Below are positions 11,809-23,566 of a stretch of 64,000 nt of DNA, piece by piece. The translations under genes were made by a program, and so were the position numbers. The notes below the pieces were generated by a model. It was given only the letters and a program-made list of their open reading frames with translations. It did not search any database and was not told the DNA's origin. Numbering within the stretch: the stretch's first letter is position 1; every line of letters starts with the position of its first letter. The stretch comes from Cryptomeria japonica (taxonomy: Eukaryota > Streptophyta > Pinopsida > Cupressales > Cupressaceae), in NCBI RefSeq assembly GCF_030272615.1, contig NC_081408.1, forward strand, positions 199,625,341 to 199,689,340, in the 5' to 3' direction.

Positions 11809-12046
11809 AAACCTGAACGGGGTTTGAAAAAAAAAAAAGTACTATTCATAGTTCTACATAACCTGTACGGGTTATGTAGAACTAAAACCATTATTTTATG
11901 TTTCACAAAACCCATACGGGTTATGAAGACATAATAATGTATGCTTGTAAACTTAGCATTTACTCTACATATGTATAGACATACATATATAATATGTGTT
12001 TATGTATGTATATATGCATATCTATAGTTATATATACATATATTCA

Positions 12047-12079
<33 letters not shown>

Positions 12080-12306
12080 GTTTGTATGCATGCATGTCTC
12101 TCATCTTTTCCTCTCTCTCTCGTCTTCCTTCCCCCATCACTGTTTCTGTCTATTCTAAGCCCTAATTATCGTCCTTGAGTTCTATCATATCTCTCTCCCC
12201 CTCACACTTCTCTCTTTATCGATTCTCTCACCCTTTTCTCCTTCTCCTTCTCTCTCTACCTCATGTCTCTCACCCTCTCCTCCTTCTCCTACTCTCTCCC
12301 TATCCG

Positions 12307-12353
<47 letters not shown>

Positions 12354-12482
12354 CACACACACACTTTATCCTATCCTATTCTCACCCTCTTCCCCTTCTC
12401 TCTCTTTCTCTCCCCCTCCCTCTCCCTCTCCCCCCTCTCATTATCTTAATATATTCTCTCTCCCCCTCCCCCTCTATTGACC

Positions 12483-12520
<38 letters not shown>

Positions 12521-12754
12521 CCTTCTCTTAATCCTATTATCACCCTCTCTCCCTTCTCTTTCTTTCCCTCTATCTCTCTCTCTCTCTCCCCCCCTCTCTC
12601 TCTCCCCACTTCCTATTTGATTCCTAGTTCTACATAACCCATATAGGTTATGTAGAACTAAGGCCAAAACTTCTAGTTCTACATAACCCATACGGGTTAT
12701 GAGAAAATGTGAACGTTCACATTAGGTTTCCATAACCCATATAGGCTATGGGAA
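11809..12754. repeat. Cluster of six related palindromes around a pyrimidine tract
   Basis: Six inverted repeats share the core ACCCRTAYGGGT. The best are 11850-11883 (arms AGTTCTACATAACC and its complement, 34 bp in all) and 12625-12660 (36 bp). Weaker ones are at 11809-11825, 11907-11924, 12673-12702 and 12728-12754. A separate perfect 18-bp palindrome, AATGTGAACGTTCACATT, lies at 12706-12723. Three lie left and three right of the CT-rich tract, and all are upstream of the DDE-like gene. They could form hairpins or bind a dimeric protein; function is unknown. Confidence 0.85.
12099..12612. repeat. ~0.5-kb (CT)n-rich pyrimidine tract
   Basis: Almost pure C/T on the plus strand, with long (CT)n runs near 12309-12350, 12485-12517 and 12575-12605 and a few purine interruptions. 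Long open frames in it on both strands (Ser/Leu/Pro and Arg/Glu) are compositional artefacts. An (AT)n run at about 12044-12072 precedes it. Confidence 0.95.
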
Positions 12755-13100
12755 AATCTTAATATATTTTAGTCCCAATGACCTAAAAAATAGCATTGCA
12801 AGTTCTTTGAAGGCCCCACTGCTTTTGCACATGATTTTCTAGGATAGTAATAGTTAGGTTTTCATATTTTTTTGTCACTTTTGCTTTGAAATGATTGATT
12901 TTTCTCATATATTGGATTGTTTTTGAAGTTATTTTATCATTGTTACTTTAGATTATGACAAAATTATGATCATTTGTTGTTTTTTTTCTTTGATCATGAT
13001 TGATTTGTCTTGTATTTTTATTTTTTTAAAGTTATTTTATTATTTTTACTTTAGATTATAACAAAATGGTGATCATTTTCGTGTTTTTTTCTATTTGATT
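12755..13100. other. AT-rich stretch upstream of the DDE-like gene
   Basis: Contains an imperfect ~50-bp direct repeat at about 12915-12974 and 13030-13079 (shared AAGTTATTTTAT and TTACTTTAGATTAT). A promoter may lie here but I cannot point to one. Confidence 0.5.
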
Positions 13101-16100
13101 ATGGATTTTAATCATGATGTTATGCGTAGGATAATGGGAAAGAACAAGAGAGGAATGAATGAACAAAGAGAGGCAACAAAGGAAAGACAAAGGGAGCGTA
13201 TGAGGATATTACGTGAAGGTACGTCATCTAATGCACCTATTGAAAGTGATGAACATTCAACAATTGAAATTGATATGATGAATGCACCAAATCAAAATGA
13301 TCAACATATGCCAGTTCAAATGCATATGATGAATGCACCTAATGAATGCAATGAACATAGACCATTTGAGAATGATTTGGTGAATGCAAATGTTAATGAA
13401 ATTGAAGAAGATATACCATTTGAATTTGATCTGATCAATGCAAATAATGCACCTAATAAAAATGAAGAGCATGCACCAATCTTAACACCTCTTACAATAA
13501 TTCATAGAAAACCAAAGTTCCTAAAAGATATTGATGAAAATATTGTGAAGCCAATGCATGATAAAATTTCTGAAAGAACTTGTAGAATAATGGTTAGAAG
13601 AATTTGGAATAACTATTTTGAAAACATAAATCAAAGTGGAAGATGCCAATTAGTTGTTGAAATGATTAAAAATCTGAAATTTAGAGAGACGATGAAAATT
13701 TTGGGGTTAAGGACATCAAAAAATAATAGTGAAAGAACCATTGTGAGAAATATTTTTGATGCATACCAAGCCATTGGTTCAAAATCATGCACTAAAGATG
13801 CTAATGTTACTCATCGTGTCTTCACATCAACCATAATGGGAAAGGAAATGTAAAAATATCGTTTAATAATCAAAAGAAGCAAGTCATTAAGGATAAGTAG
13901 AAATACATTACACTATGCCTTACAGAGGCAAGAGAAAATCGAGGATCCTAACAATAATTATTTTTGGGCATTCTTAGGTAGACTCTCACGCAAGGACAAG
14001 GTTGTTGTTGATGCACTAAGAACGTTAATTGAGAAATATTGGCATGACAACACAAGGGTTTTACCCAACCAAAGAGATGTTGTTAGAAGGCTAATTGGAA
14101 TTAGTAATCGTGAGCCACATCCAAAACACTATTTAGATACAACTCAAACACAATTTTATGAAAGGTTTCTTCAAAGCTTTCCTCATATTAAAATTAGTCA
14201 AAGATTTTTTGAGATGACAAAACCATTTTATGTTAAGATTAATCATGCACATACTACATGTTGTTGTAGGGTCCATGTTGAATTTTCAATGCTTTATGAT
14301 ATTTATTGCTATACATGTTGTACTTTGCACACTAATGATTTTTTGCAGGAATGTGGTCTACAATCACCTCCTAAGTCACCGAGAGAATTTATTTCAAGTT
14401 TATTATGTAGATGAGATGATGAGTGCATTTACTATAAGATGATGTGTTTGAGAGGTTTTTGTCCTATATGTGGTGGTTTGCAACAATTGCATAGATTCCT
14501 ACATCTAGATAACTTACATGAAATTGGTAAGGAATTAGTTTCTATTTGAAAATACAAGTCAGTCACATATGGTGTTAGAGATGGAAAATAATTAGAGAGG
14601 TGTGAGCTAGTGAAAAGGGATATATGCGTAGCTGATTTTATGAAGATGTTTCAAAAGAAACTAGTCTATGAGTACATAGGTCACACACATAGAGCTAGGT
14701 GGTTAGATGAGAAATTCAAGTTGTGTAAGGACACTTTACCCCTCAGCACTATTGTCTTTGTCATTGATTTTGCTGAGAATTATACACTAAATCCACAAAA
14801 TGAAGTACAATCTATGTATTACCACTCTACACAAGTTACAATTTTTGTAGACATAGCATTCACGCATGCACATGATAGTACTGAGGAGGACATAAAGGTT
14901 ATAACATAATATCACTTCTATATTTGTGATGATCATACTCATTCCTCAGAGTTTGTGCAAGGATGCTTTATAGTCTTCTATGATAGTTTAAGGGAAAGAG
15001 ATATAAGATACAACCAACACTTAATATGGTCGGACAATTGCATCGCACAATTCAAGAATGCAAGGATGTTCTACTGATTGACTAGGATGCATGTGACAAT
15101 TGGTGTGCAACATTTTTGGAATTTCATTGTGGTAGGGCATGGAAAGGGAGAGCATGATGGTGCAGGAGAATGTGTGAAAAGAGCTCTTTCCAAAGAGGAA
15201 TTGAAGTGCGAAGGTGGTGCAATGTTAATAGATGCAAAAACAATTGTGCAATGGTGTAACTCTATGACGGGACCAGGTAATGCAGGTAAGTCTATGGTTT
15301 CTAGATATTTTTGGTTAATACATGAATCTAACATTGAAAACTATCTAGATTGTTGTACACTTACAGGATCAAGTGACATGCATTCATTTAGAAGTTCAAA
15401 TGCAACATCACTAGTTATTTGTACTAGATAGATTGCATTCTTTTTCTCTTCGTGTATGCATTTTGTGTGGGATGAATGTGAATCAAAAGAGTGGGTTGAC
15501 CAATGGTCTTGTAGACCTTTGAAAACCCTATATATACATCAACTTCCTAGAGAACTACAAATGAACTAGATTGAAGCATCAGTGGATTTTGACCATGTAT
15601 CAGACATAGTTGAACCGGGTAAAGGGTTGCAATTTGTTACTCAGGTAAAATAAATTTAAGATCAATTTATTAGTATTAACTTATGTTGATTTTGGTATTA
15701 ACTTATGTTGATTTTGGTATTAAATTATATCCTTCTATTAAATACAAGTCATGTATATGCAGTTATTGTAGATGAGAACAATGAAGAAGGAATATATTAC
15801 TTTTTGTGTCATTGTATTGAGGCTAAAAAGAAATTGACTTCTACAGTGGTTGATGGAGAGGGTATTTAGTACCCAATAGGATCCGTTTTTGTGATAGGGA
15901 CATGACTTAGAAGGTACCGTTGTTGTGTTGAGTTGTATTGAGACCTCTTAAACTCATTTATTTATCAGTCATTGTATTGATTTTGGCATTAACTTATCCT
16001 TCTATAAAATGTAGGTACCCTATCAAAAATTCTAATGCCTGGTTGTTTGAGGACTTTGAGACACATAGACATATTCTTCATTACTCAAACCTTCTTGTTG

Positions 16101-16234
16101 CAACAAATATTCATTTGATTAAATATTATGGTAGACCTCTTAACAAGGATTTATGGAAAGTTTGGGAATCTGACCATGAGGCAATACTTGAGACACTAAG
16201 GGTTAGAGTTGATCCAGAAGGTTCACTTGATTGA
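13101..16234 (+). pseudogene. DDE-transposase-like gene, decayed, with two introns
   Basis: One reading frame runs from ATG 13101 to 15644 (about 848 codons) with eight in-frame stops (13851, 14412, 14547, 14589, 14907, 15075, 15429, 15567) and no frameshift. The N-terminus has a basic Arg/Lys/Glu-rich start and four imperfect ~22-residue MNAPN...EH repeats. Next come a CCCRVH segment and a CPICGG Cys pair. Then VIDFAENY (Asp 14766), WSDNCIAQFKNARMFY (Asp 15033) and GHGKGEHDGAGECVKRAL (Glu 15168) follow, in the order and spacing expected of an RNase H-fold DDE core. From memory this D-F-A-E-N-Y / SDNCxxQFK / HGKGxxDGxG set occurs in uncharacterised transposase-like proteins of animals and plants; I could not search. 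Introns 15645-15762 and 15914-16014 have GT/AG ends. The last exon (16015-16234) is open and in phase with exon 2. The exon 1/2 phase is off, so a small indel is likely there. Confidence 0.6.
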
Positions 16235-16351
16235 TTTTGGACCATCTAGAAGAATAATTCAACAATATGGTAGAATAATTTTGACAATTTTGTATATATC
16301 TTTTGCGAAACATTGTAACTTCGCTTTTCTGGATGTTCTCTACATGCACAT

Positions 16352-16565
16352 GAGTTGTAATATGCATATGAGCTATAATGTGCATATGTAGATGCCAAAT
16401 TTTATATATAAAAATATCAATGAGTTGTAATGTACATATCTAGATGCTAAATTTTGTATTAAAAAATGACAAGTTGTAATTTGCATATTTAGATGCAAAA
16501 TTTTGTATATATAAATAGTAACAAGCTTGATCATTTATATTAGATGCCAAATTATATATATATAA
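16352..16565. repeat. Short tandem repeat, unit about 50 bp
   Basis: Three to four degenerate copies of a unit beginning GTTGTAAT..GCATAT and containing TAGATGCCAAATTTT, starting at about 16354, 16424, 16473 and 16523, just downstream of the DDE-like gene. Confidence 0.7.
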
Positions 16566-17059
16566 GTGCCCATGGGGCTGATTTGCAAATTTTGAGAGCC
16601 CAAATTTATACCATTTGATTATAAATTTTTCCTATTTGATTATAAGTAATTGTGTCTAATTCTGACATATGTTAAATAACTTGCAAATGAGTATTTGAAT
16701 ATTCAATTTTTTTTCCAAGTGTTTTGGGAAAGTTTTGAGCTATTGTTGAATTACTCGATTTGAAGGGCTAGTAGGAATAAGCCTCCTAAGTGCAGTTTTG
16801 TGTATAGGGAAGTGAACTAGTCAACTTGGGAATGTGGAACCTTGTGTTAGGGTGTCATAGGTGTGTTAAACCCCTACGTTATGTTTGGTGAAGCCGTTGA
16901 AGTTGAAAACCCCATTTGAGTGGATGGATGATGCCTTGAGAGTGCATTGAGACAAAATGTGAAAGGGTGAGAAACCTAGTATTGGATGATTGGAGTTTGA
17001 TTCTCTTTAGGTCAATTGAGTGTGATTATAAGAAGGAACAAGGATTTGCATCAATAACT
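16566..17059. other. Spacer, nothing recognised
   Basis: Mixed-composition sequence between the short tandem repeat and the 350-bp array; no open frame or motif that I can support. Confidence 0.6.
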
Positions 17060-18250
17060 GCCACGGTCTCTAAATTATGCGATGTCAAAGTTTGACCATT
17101 TTTTCCACTTTGAGCGCTCAAGGGAAAGCGTTGCTACGAGGTGGATCAAAATGATCGAACATCTTGGGACGCAAGACAAGGTCACACCTAGTGTAAAACT
17201 GGCCATCTAGATGTGCTCATGTAGACAATTCACTCCCACAACAAGCATAATGAGAGATGCACTATTTTGCCACCTTTCACTGACGATTTTTGATGCGACA
17301 GAAAAAATCTCACCACGGGAAAACAAAATCGAGTTGTCTAAAACTGAGAGAAAAATTTTTAGGCAATGACAACATGACCCCATAGGTTTGAACAACTTAT
17401 CCATAAGTTTCATGGTCTTCGAGTTATGCGACATCAAAGTTTGACCAGTTTTTCCACTTTGAGCGCTCAAGGGAAAGCGTCGCTACGAGGCGGCTCCGAA
17501 TGATCAGATGTCTTGGGGAGAGAGACAAGGGAACACCTAGCATAAACCTAACCACCTAGATGTTCTCGCACTGATGGTTCATTCCCACAATGAGAAGAAT
17601 GAAAGATGCACTATTTGGCCACCTCTCACTGACGATTTTTGATGCGACAAAAAAAATATCACCACAAGAAAACAAAATTGAGTTGTCTGAAACCTAGAGA
17701 GGATTTTTTAGGAAGCAAAAAAATGACCTTGTAGGTTTTAATGGCTTTCCCATAAGCTCCATGGTCTTTGAGTTACGCGATGTCAAAGTTTGACCTTTTT
17801 TCCACTTTGAGCACTAAAGGGAAAGCATCACTACGAGGTGGCTCGGAATGATCGTACATCTTGGGGAGAGATACAAGGGCACACCTAGTGTAAAAATGGC
17901 CTCCCAGATGGGCTTGCGCTAATGGTTCATTCCCACAATGAGAAAAATTAAAGATGCACTATTTTACCACCTCTCACTGACGGTTTTTTATGGTTTTTGA
18001 TGCGATAGAAAAATTATCACCACAAGAAAATGGAATCGAGTTGTCCGAAACTAAGAGAGGCTTTTTTAGGAAGCAACAACACAATATCATAGGTTTGAAT
18101 GACTTGTCCATAAGTGCCATGGTCTCTGAGTTATATGACGTCAAAGTTCAACCAGTTTTTCCACTTTGACCACTCAAGGGAAAGCATCACTTCGAGGTGG
18201 CTCAGAATGATCGGACATCCTAGGAGAGAGACAAGGGAACTCCTAAATTC
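17060..18250. repeat. ~350-bp tandem repeat array
   Basis: The landmark GTCAAAGTTTGACC recurs at 17084, 17433, 17782 and 18140 (spacing 349, 349, 358). Each unit has GCGCTCAAGGGAAAGCGT, CTACGAGGTGGCTC, a GACAAGGGAACACCTAG-like stretch and CTCACTGACGATTTTTGATG. Three full units and a partial fourth that stops near 18250. Units differ by many point changes, so it is an old array. The minus-strand open frame at 17207-17470 is not supported as a gene. Confidence 0.93.
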
Positions 18251-18868
18251 TCACACTTGAAGTTCTCTCCAAAGGTGAAGTCATGAAGTAAAAATTTGAA
18301 ATCCAAGACAGACTCAGAGGTGAAGAAAATTATGAAAGAGCTAAAGATTACTTCATTGCACATTCAAATGTTCAAACTCATGTAGCTTACTTTCATCAAT
18401 CCTCAAAAGGACTCAAAGAAAATTTAGTCAATCAAAATACACAATATCAACATTACCAGTGTCGATACTTGGGTACGTGGGTATACACAATATGAGCAAC
18501 CTAGTTTAAAAGTATATGCCATATGAGTTACATGTAATGAACAAATTGGATCACATTTCAAGACATATACACAATGAACAAATTTGATCATATTTAAATA
18601 GAAAATAACTAAGTTTCAAGAATATCAAGTTTCATATATATCAATGAACAAATTGGATCAAATATCAAGTTTCATAAATATCAAAATGAACAATAATTGT
18701 GTACATATCAAAAAATGGCATAGATTCCAAATCAATAATAGTTACAAAAATGTGGCATGTGCCATGTCTATCAAAGTCAATATATACATATACAAATGTC
18801 AAATATATATAAAAATTGGTCCTTCAATGACCATAACTACAACTATATGTCTCTATCAGTATCTATGA
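18251..18868. other. Spacer with short repeats
   Basis: AT-rich. The phrase ATGAACAAATTGGATCA, or near copies, occurs three times at about 18537, 18584 and 18644. It lies just downstream of the stop of the minus-strand gene-like unit, so it may include its 3' untranslated region. Confidence 0.5.
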
Positions 18869-21420
18869 CTATGATGGATCATCAAAATCAAGCCTCTTCG
18901 AAGTAGTACATGGCTTTGCAGGTGGCTGGACAAGGAGAATTCAAATGTCGAATTAGATATATTTTCTCAATATAACATCAAAATAACTAAATAATGAACT
19001 CTAAATTGTTTGAAGTTGAAATGTTGATTACCTCATCTTTGTCTTCTGCAATTGGGTGAGGCTGAGTATCTGTGGGATGTTCTGAAGGGGGCTATAACTA
19101 GTAAAACAATATTAATACAAGTTAATAACATATATGTCAAATAACACATAATAACTAAAAATGAATAGACTAAAAAACTAAAGCATACCAGAGCCTCATA
19201 TGGATGTGTTGTGGTTGTAGGAGTTAAACTTACAGATGAATCAGTTACGATCATTTCCTATATCCATGGTAAGTGATCCAAAAGGAGTTAACAAGAGGGT
19301 TTCAACTCCGTTGTGCACTTAGTGAAAAGGAGTTGATCTAAGACAAACATAACTTTTCCCATTGTTGTGTTGGATCCCATATTATACATGTAGGAATTCT
19401 AATGAAATGGAATGGTAGAACATCAGTAGGAAGGGAGATATAATAGGTTAAAGACAATTATACAAGTTAATAACCCAAAGTTGTTGACAAACTAGATACA
19501 ACAAATTTTTTAACATATGTAGAGCAAATGCACACTGAAGCCTCGTATAGTTCTCCTATAACCTTAAGAGGCCTAGTCGAATCTGATGCAGCTATTACCA
19601 TTTCCTATATGAAAATTGATATATGATATAGACATAAAAGGATTTAGTTATTTTGAACAAGCAAGAATGCAATCCAAGGTGAATATGAAGATATCTCCTC
19701 TTCCCTCTGCTAAACCTCATCAAAATCAGGTGCATTCATTAATTTCGTAAACCCCATATGTTTCTTGTATATAGAACAAATAAATTAAGCACATTTATCA
19801 ATAGCTACATATACATGTTTAATCATAATACATTTCAACAAATGAATTTAAATTGTATTGAATTACCTTCTATCATTTGGGTGTTTGGGAGGATATCTTT
19901 TTTCTACCTTAGAGTGCTAGAGAATGTCTTTCTCACACGAGATGTCCTCGAGGTAGGTGGGGTAAAATAACAGAAAAAAATTAACGTAAGGGAAAAGAGC
20001 ATGTATTTAATATAACACTTAAGTCAAAAATATATAAATCTAAATGGTATTGCATAACTATCTTGGCCAAAGTCAATGGCTGAAAGTGTGATATCATTAA
20101 GTTGGGACATCTCAGCCCCTAATAAGCCCTATAAAACACCAAGTAATTATAGATATAATTAACAAAAGATATTTTGAAACCAATGTATTATTATATTTTT
20201 AACAAATTTACAAATCTTTATGTCTAGTGGCGAAACTACTCGTGACCGTGGAGTCGACCGAAAAGTATGTGGTGTACTCCCACCACCTGTTGCACCCTGC
20301 AATGCATTTTATTTATATGTCACTTTAAATTGTTCCAAAAATATAAATTCATTTCTTTTTATAAGATGTAGTAACTTAATTTATAACATGTCATAAACAT
20401 AATTAAATGCACCTGTGTCTAATAGTGAGGGAACAACATAATGTTTAGGTTGTTAGTGAGGGCCACATCCTCTGCAATGGAAGCATGGCATCTACTCATA
20501 CAACATGTACATGAATGATATGTTGAACCATCTTCATCTGTGTCAGTGTCTACACCAAAACATACACCCTGGCAGGTGGCACACATATGCTGAATGGGTT
20601 GTCCCATGCCAAATGATTTATGAGGTGCCGCTAATGAAGGATGTGTCACTGCTGAAGGAGGTGTCATAGGTGTTGGTACATCCTCTACTTTGACTAACTA
20701 TGTGCCATGCTGAACAATGACATCAATCAATGATACAACTACCTAAAGAGTTTGTAATTCCATAGACTCCTTCAAGGATATAGGGATAGTGACATGAACT
20801 ATGGGTTTAGGAGTTGTATGCCTCCTATGTTGTGGTCGTACCACCCTTTGGGCCCTAGGTCTATCCTATGTAGAGCCTCTCCCTCTACTGTGAAATTGTC
20901 GGATGTCAAAGTAATTCGACTTCTTGCTGAGGATAAACTCACTATACAACTTTCTTAAAAAATATAAAGGCACCTCCAGTTATTACAAGGTGGCTGGTTA
21001 AAGACCATATACCACCTATCCCAAAAATCTTCTTTCAACTTAGCATGAACACACTAATATATAGGAAACTGAGTCGTATTTAGTTCTAGGTTGATACTGG
21101 TAACAAGATCGGTGAAAAGAGCACATATGTTAGCTTTAAGTATGCCTTTTTTTTCACTTGATCATATGACAACCCATCTGCATAAAATGTTTGACATATA
21201 TCCCTCCATGAACCCCATTTTGTAACCTCCTTAGATACCTCATTTGCACTATTGGTCATTGTTTCTAGCATTGTGGCAAGGGTTGAGTGGTGTTCAAGCC
21301 TAGAGGACCTCAACCTATTCACCAATATAGAAATTTGGGAACTATTTTGTGTAACAAGATTGATGAGATCCTCTTGTGTGACATCTACACGATCTTCATC
21401 CTCAATGAGAGTGAAAAGGG
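18869..21420 (-). pseudogene. Unrecognised multi-exon gene-like unit
   Basis: Read on the minus strand, short open segments alternate with AT-rich introns that have GT/AG borders. The last exons are the clearest: 19604-19536 (69 nt), 19257-19189 (69 nt), 19091-19032 (60 nt, PPSEHPTDTQPHPIAEDKDE) and 18925-18869, ending in a stop after KRLDFDDPS. All are phase 0. The two 69-nt exons look like sisters (both start EM and end YEA plus one residue). Farther upstream are 20667-20400 (Cys-rich HMCATCQGVCFGVDTDTDED... TCCMSRCH, then a GTGCAT donor) and 21325-21086 (VNRLRSSRLEHHSTLATMLE). The tail is Ser/Thr/Pro-rich. A few in-frame stops suggest decay. I do not recognise the family. It converges on the DDE-like gene and could be a transposon accessory gene. 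Confidence 0.4.
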
Positions 21421-23566
21421 AATCATCTACAAAGTGGCCATTGACAAGTTGGGAAGGTGACTCAGGAAAGGAGATACCATGGACACGCCCAACATTGATA
21501 GCATTAGCGAGTAAGTAACCAAATCCTTATTTTGCAAGAACATATAAAGCAGGAGCCAAAGGGCACCCCTGGCGAATGGATCTGAAAAGGCCAAAAGCCT
21601 CAAATTGTCAGCCATTAATGGTGATGCAAGCCAAGGCATCTCTAAATAACATATGAACAGACTGGATGAACCAAGGACCAAAGACAAGGGCTTTGAGCAT
21701 AGCCAAGATAAAAGGCCACTCAATGAAATCAAATGCTTTAGTGAAGTCAATCTTAAGAAATATTGCCCATTGTTGAGAGCTTCTCGTCCAATCCATTCCT
21801 TCCCAAACAACAATAATATTGTCTAGAATGAACTTGGATTTAATAAATCCAGTCTGTTTCAGGTGGACAATAAGCGGAAGGAGATGCTGAATCTTAAGGG
21901 CCAAAGCTTTGGCAATGATCTTATAAGAGACATTAAGCAAGGTGATAGGCCTCCAATTGCAAATGTCCTCTAGGTACCAAGCCTTAGGGATAACCTTGAT
22001 GTTTCCCCGATTAACCATTTTTCCCAAGGAGGGGGAATAAAAAAATTCCAGATAGACCTTATGAAGGTCAGGACGAACACAAGGCTGAAGAGCTTTGTAT
22101 AATTCACAGGGGAAGCCATCACAACCCGAGGCTTTGTCATCTACCATAGAAAAAGAGGCTTCTTTGAGATCATCAATGGTTAGTAAGAGATCACAAAAGG
22201 CCTGTTGCGAATCTGAGAGATGTTTGGGAGGAATAGCTTAGCAATCTTGGAAAGCTTTGGTTTTGGCCAGAGAATCTCCCTGCATTGTGAACACCTTCTC
22301 ATAATGACAGACAAAGGCTTGCAATATGTCAGGCAGCTCGGTGAGAAGTGCTTGTCCCTCTTTTATTTTATTAATCCCAACAGAGGTATGATGGGCACGT
22401 AGAGCCAAGAAGAATTCCTTAGAAGCCCTATCACCCACATTAAGCCAGTGCAATCTGGCTTTGATATGAGCTCCTCTGGCAAAGTGACTATAAACAACTT
22501 GCTTCTGATGGTAGAGATGGGCTAAATAGAGTTGCGGGGTAGAATCAAAGGGATTCAAAGCCAAAGCTTATGTGGCAGCATATAGAGATTTGGTGGTCAC
22601 ATCATACAACCGCCTATGGTAGATGGCAAGTGGCCTACCATAAATGCACAAAAACCTCACACAGAGGGAAATGGTGTCATGCCACCACTCAAGCCAACTA
22701 GTATGATGTCGAGGGCTTGGCTCAAGATTCCACACTCTTTGAATGTGGGCCATCGTGGACTGGTGGTGCAGAATAGATGTGTTGAGGTAGAATTGAGTTT
22801 TGGAAGGACGTTGCCTAGCTATCTGTCATTCAATGCTGAAATTTATGGGGAAGTGGTCTGACAATGTTACATCAACAAGAGGAGTGATGGGCAGCTCATG
22901 ATCTTCAGAAAAAGAGAAAAAAGATTGTCCAGATATCATAGCACAATCAAGCATTTTAAGAATTATGTCAAAGTCAACTCTGAAATTTGACCAAGTGTTC
23001 CAGACCCCACTAGGACAGTGGTGGTTGGTGTTGGGATTGAAAAGACCCAGTTTATTACTCATATAGTATCACGCTTCCCGCTCTCTAGTTGTCCAGCGAA
23101 AAGGCAAAAAACCGTCTTTATTAGAAGCCACCTCAACCATATTGAAATCCCCACACATGACCCAAGTGGCAGGTGGAATATTATCTGTGATCCATTTCTA
23201 GAGGTACAATCTATCAACTAGATCATTGCGAGCATAAACATTAATGATCCCAATGGAATGATTATCAATTGAAAGAAAAACACAGATGGCGTGTTGCATG
23301 GGATCAACCCCATGAGAAATAACTACAATGCACCACCGAGGTGAAAGGAGAGTGACAACTCCCCCTCGACTAGCTTCATGCTGGGATGAGAAAACAAGGC
23401 TATCAAGCCAAATAACATGGCATGCAACATTCAGCATGAAATCTGCAATTTTAACTTCCTGGAGGCAAAGAACATCCAGGCCTACAATACATTGATGAAC
23501 ATCTCAAATAGAATACTTTATGGTGACGTCTTTGAGACCTCAAACATTCAATGAGATGTAATTCAT
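21410..23566 (-). pseudogene. LINE1 ORF2: endonuclease and partial reverse transcriptase
   Basis: One frame throughout. The endonuclease (23566-22820) retains all the main EEP motifs: NVRG, LQEV, the MCGDFN aspartate box and LSDHFPI. The RT (about 22400-21410) shows SGCDGFPCELYKAL, RPITLLNVSYKIIAKALA, the first catalytic motif KIDFTKAFDFIEW, RQGCPLAP and HFVDDSLFTL. Stops at about 23510, 23220, 22823, 22568, 22240, 21607 and 21530 each look like CGA, CAA, CAG or TGG changed by one transition. In life this protein nicks target DNA and reverse-transcribes the element RNA in place. Confidence 0.88.

Noticed and set aside
12175-12691. Long open frames on both strands (Ser/Leu/Pro and Arg/Glu/Gly rich)
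   Set aside because: They are translations of the CT-rich microsatellite; composition alone keeps all frames open.
17207-17470. 87-codon minus-strand ORF in the tandem array
   Set aside because: It is not open in the neighbouring repeat units, so it is not under coding constraint.
21427-21813. 128-codon minus-strand ORF (hydrophobic)
   Set aside because: It is an out-of-frame shadow of the LINE1 reverse transcriptase, whose own frame shows the catalytic motifs.
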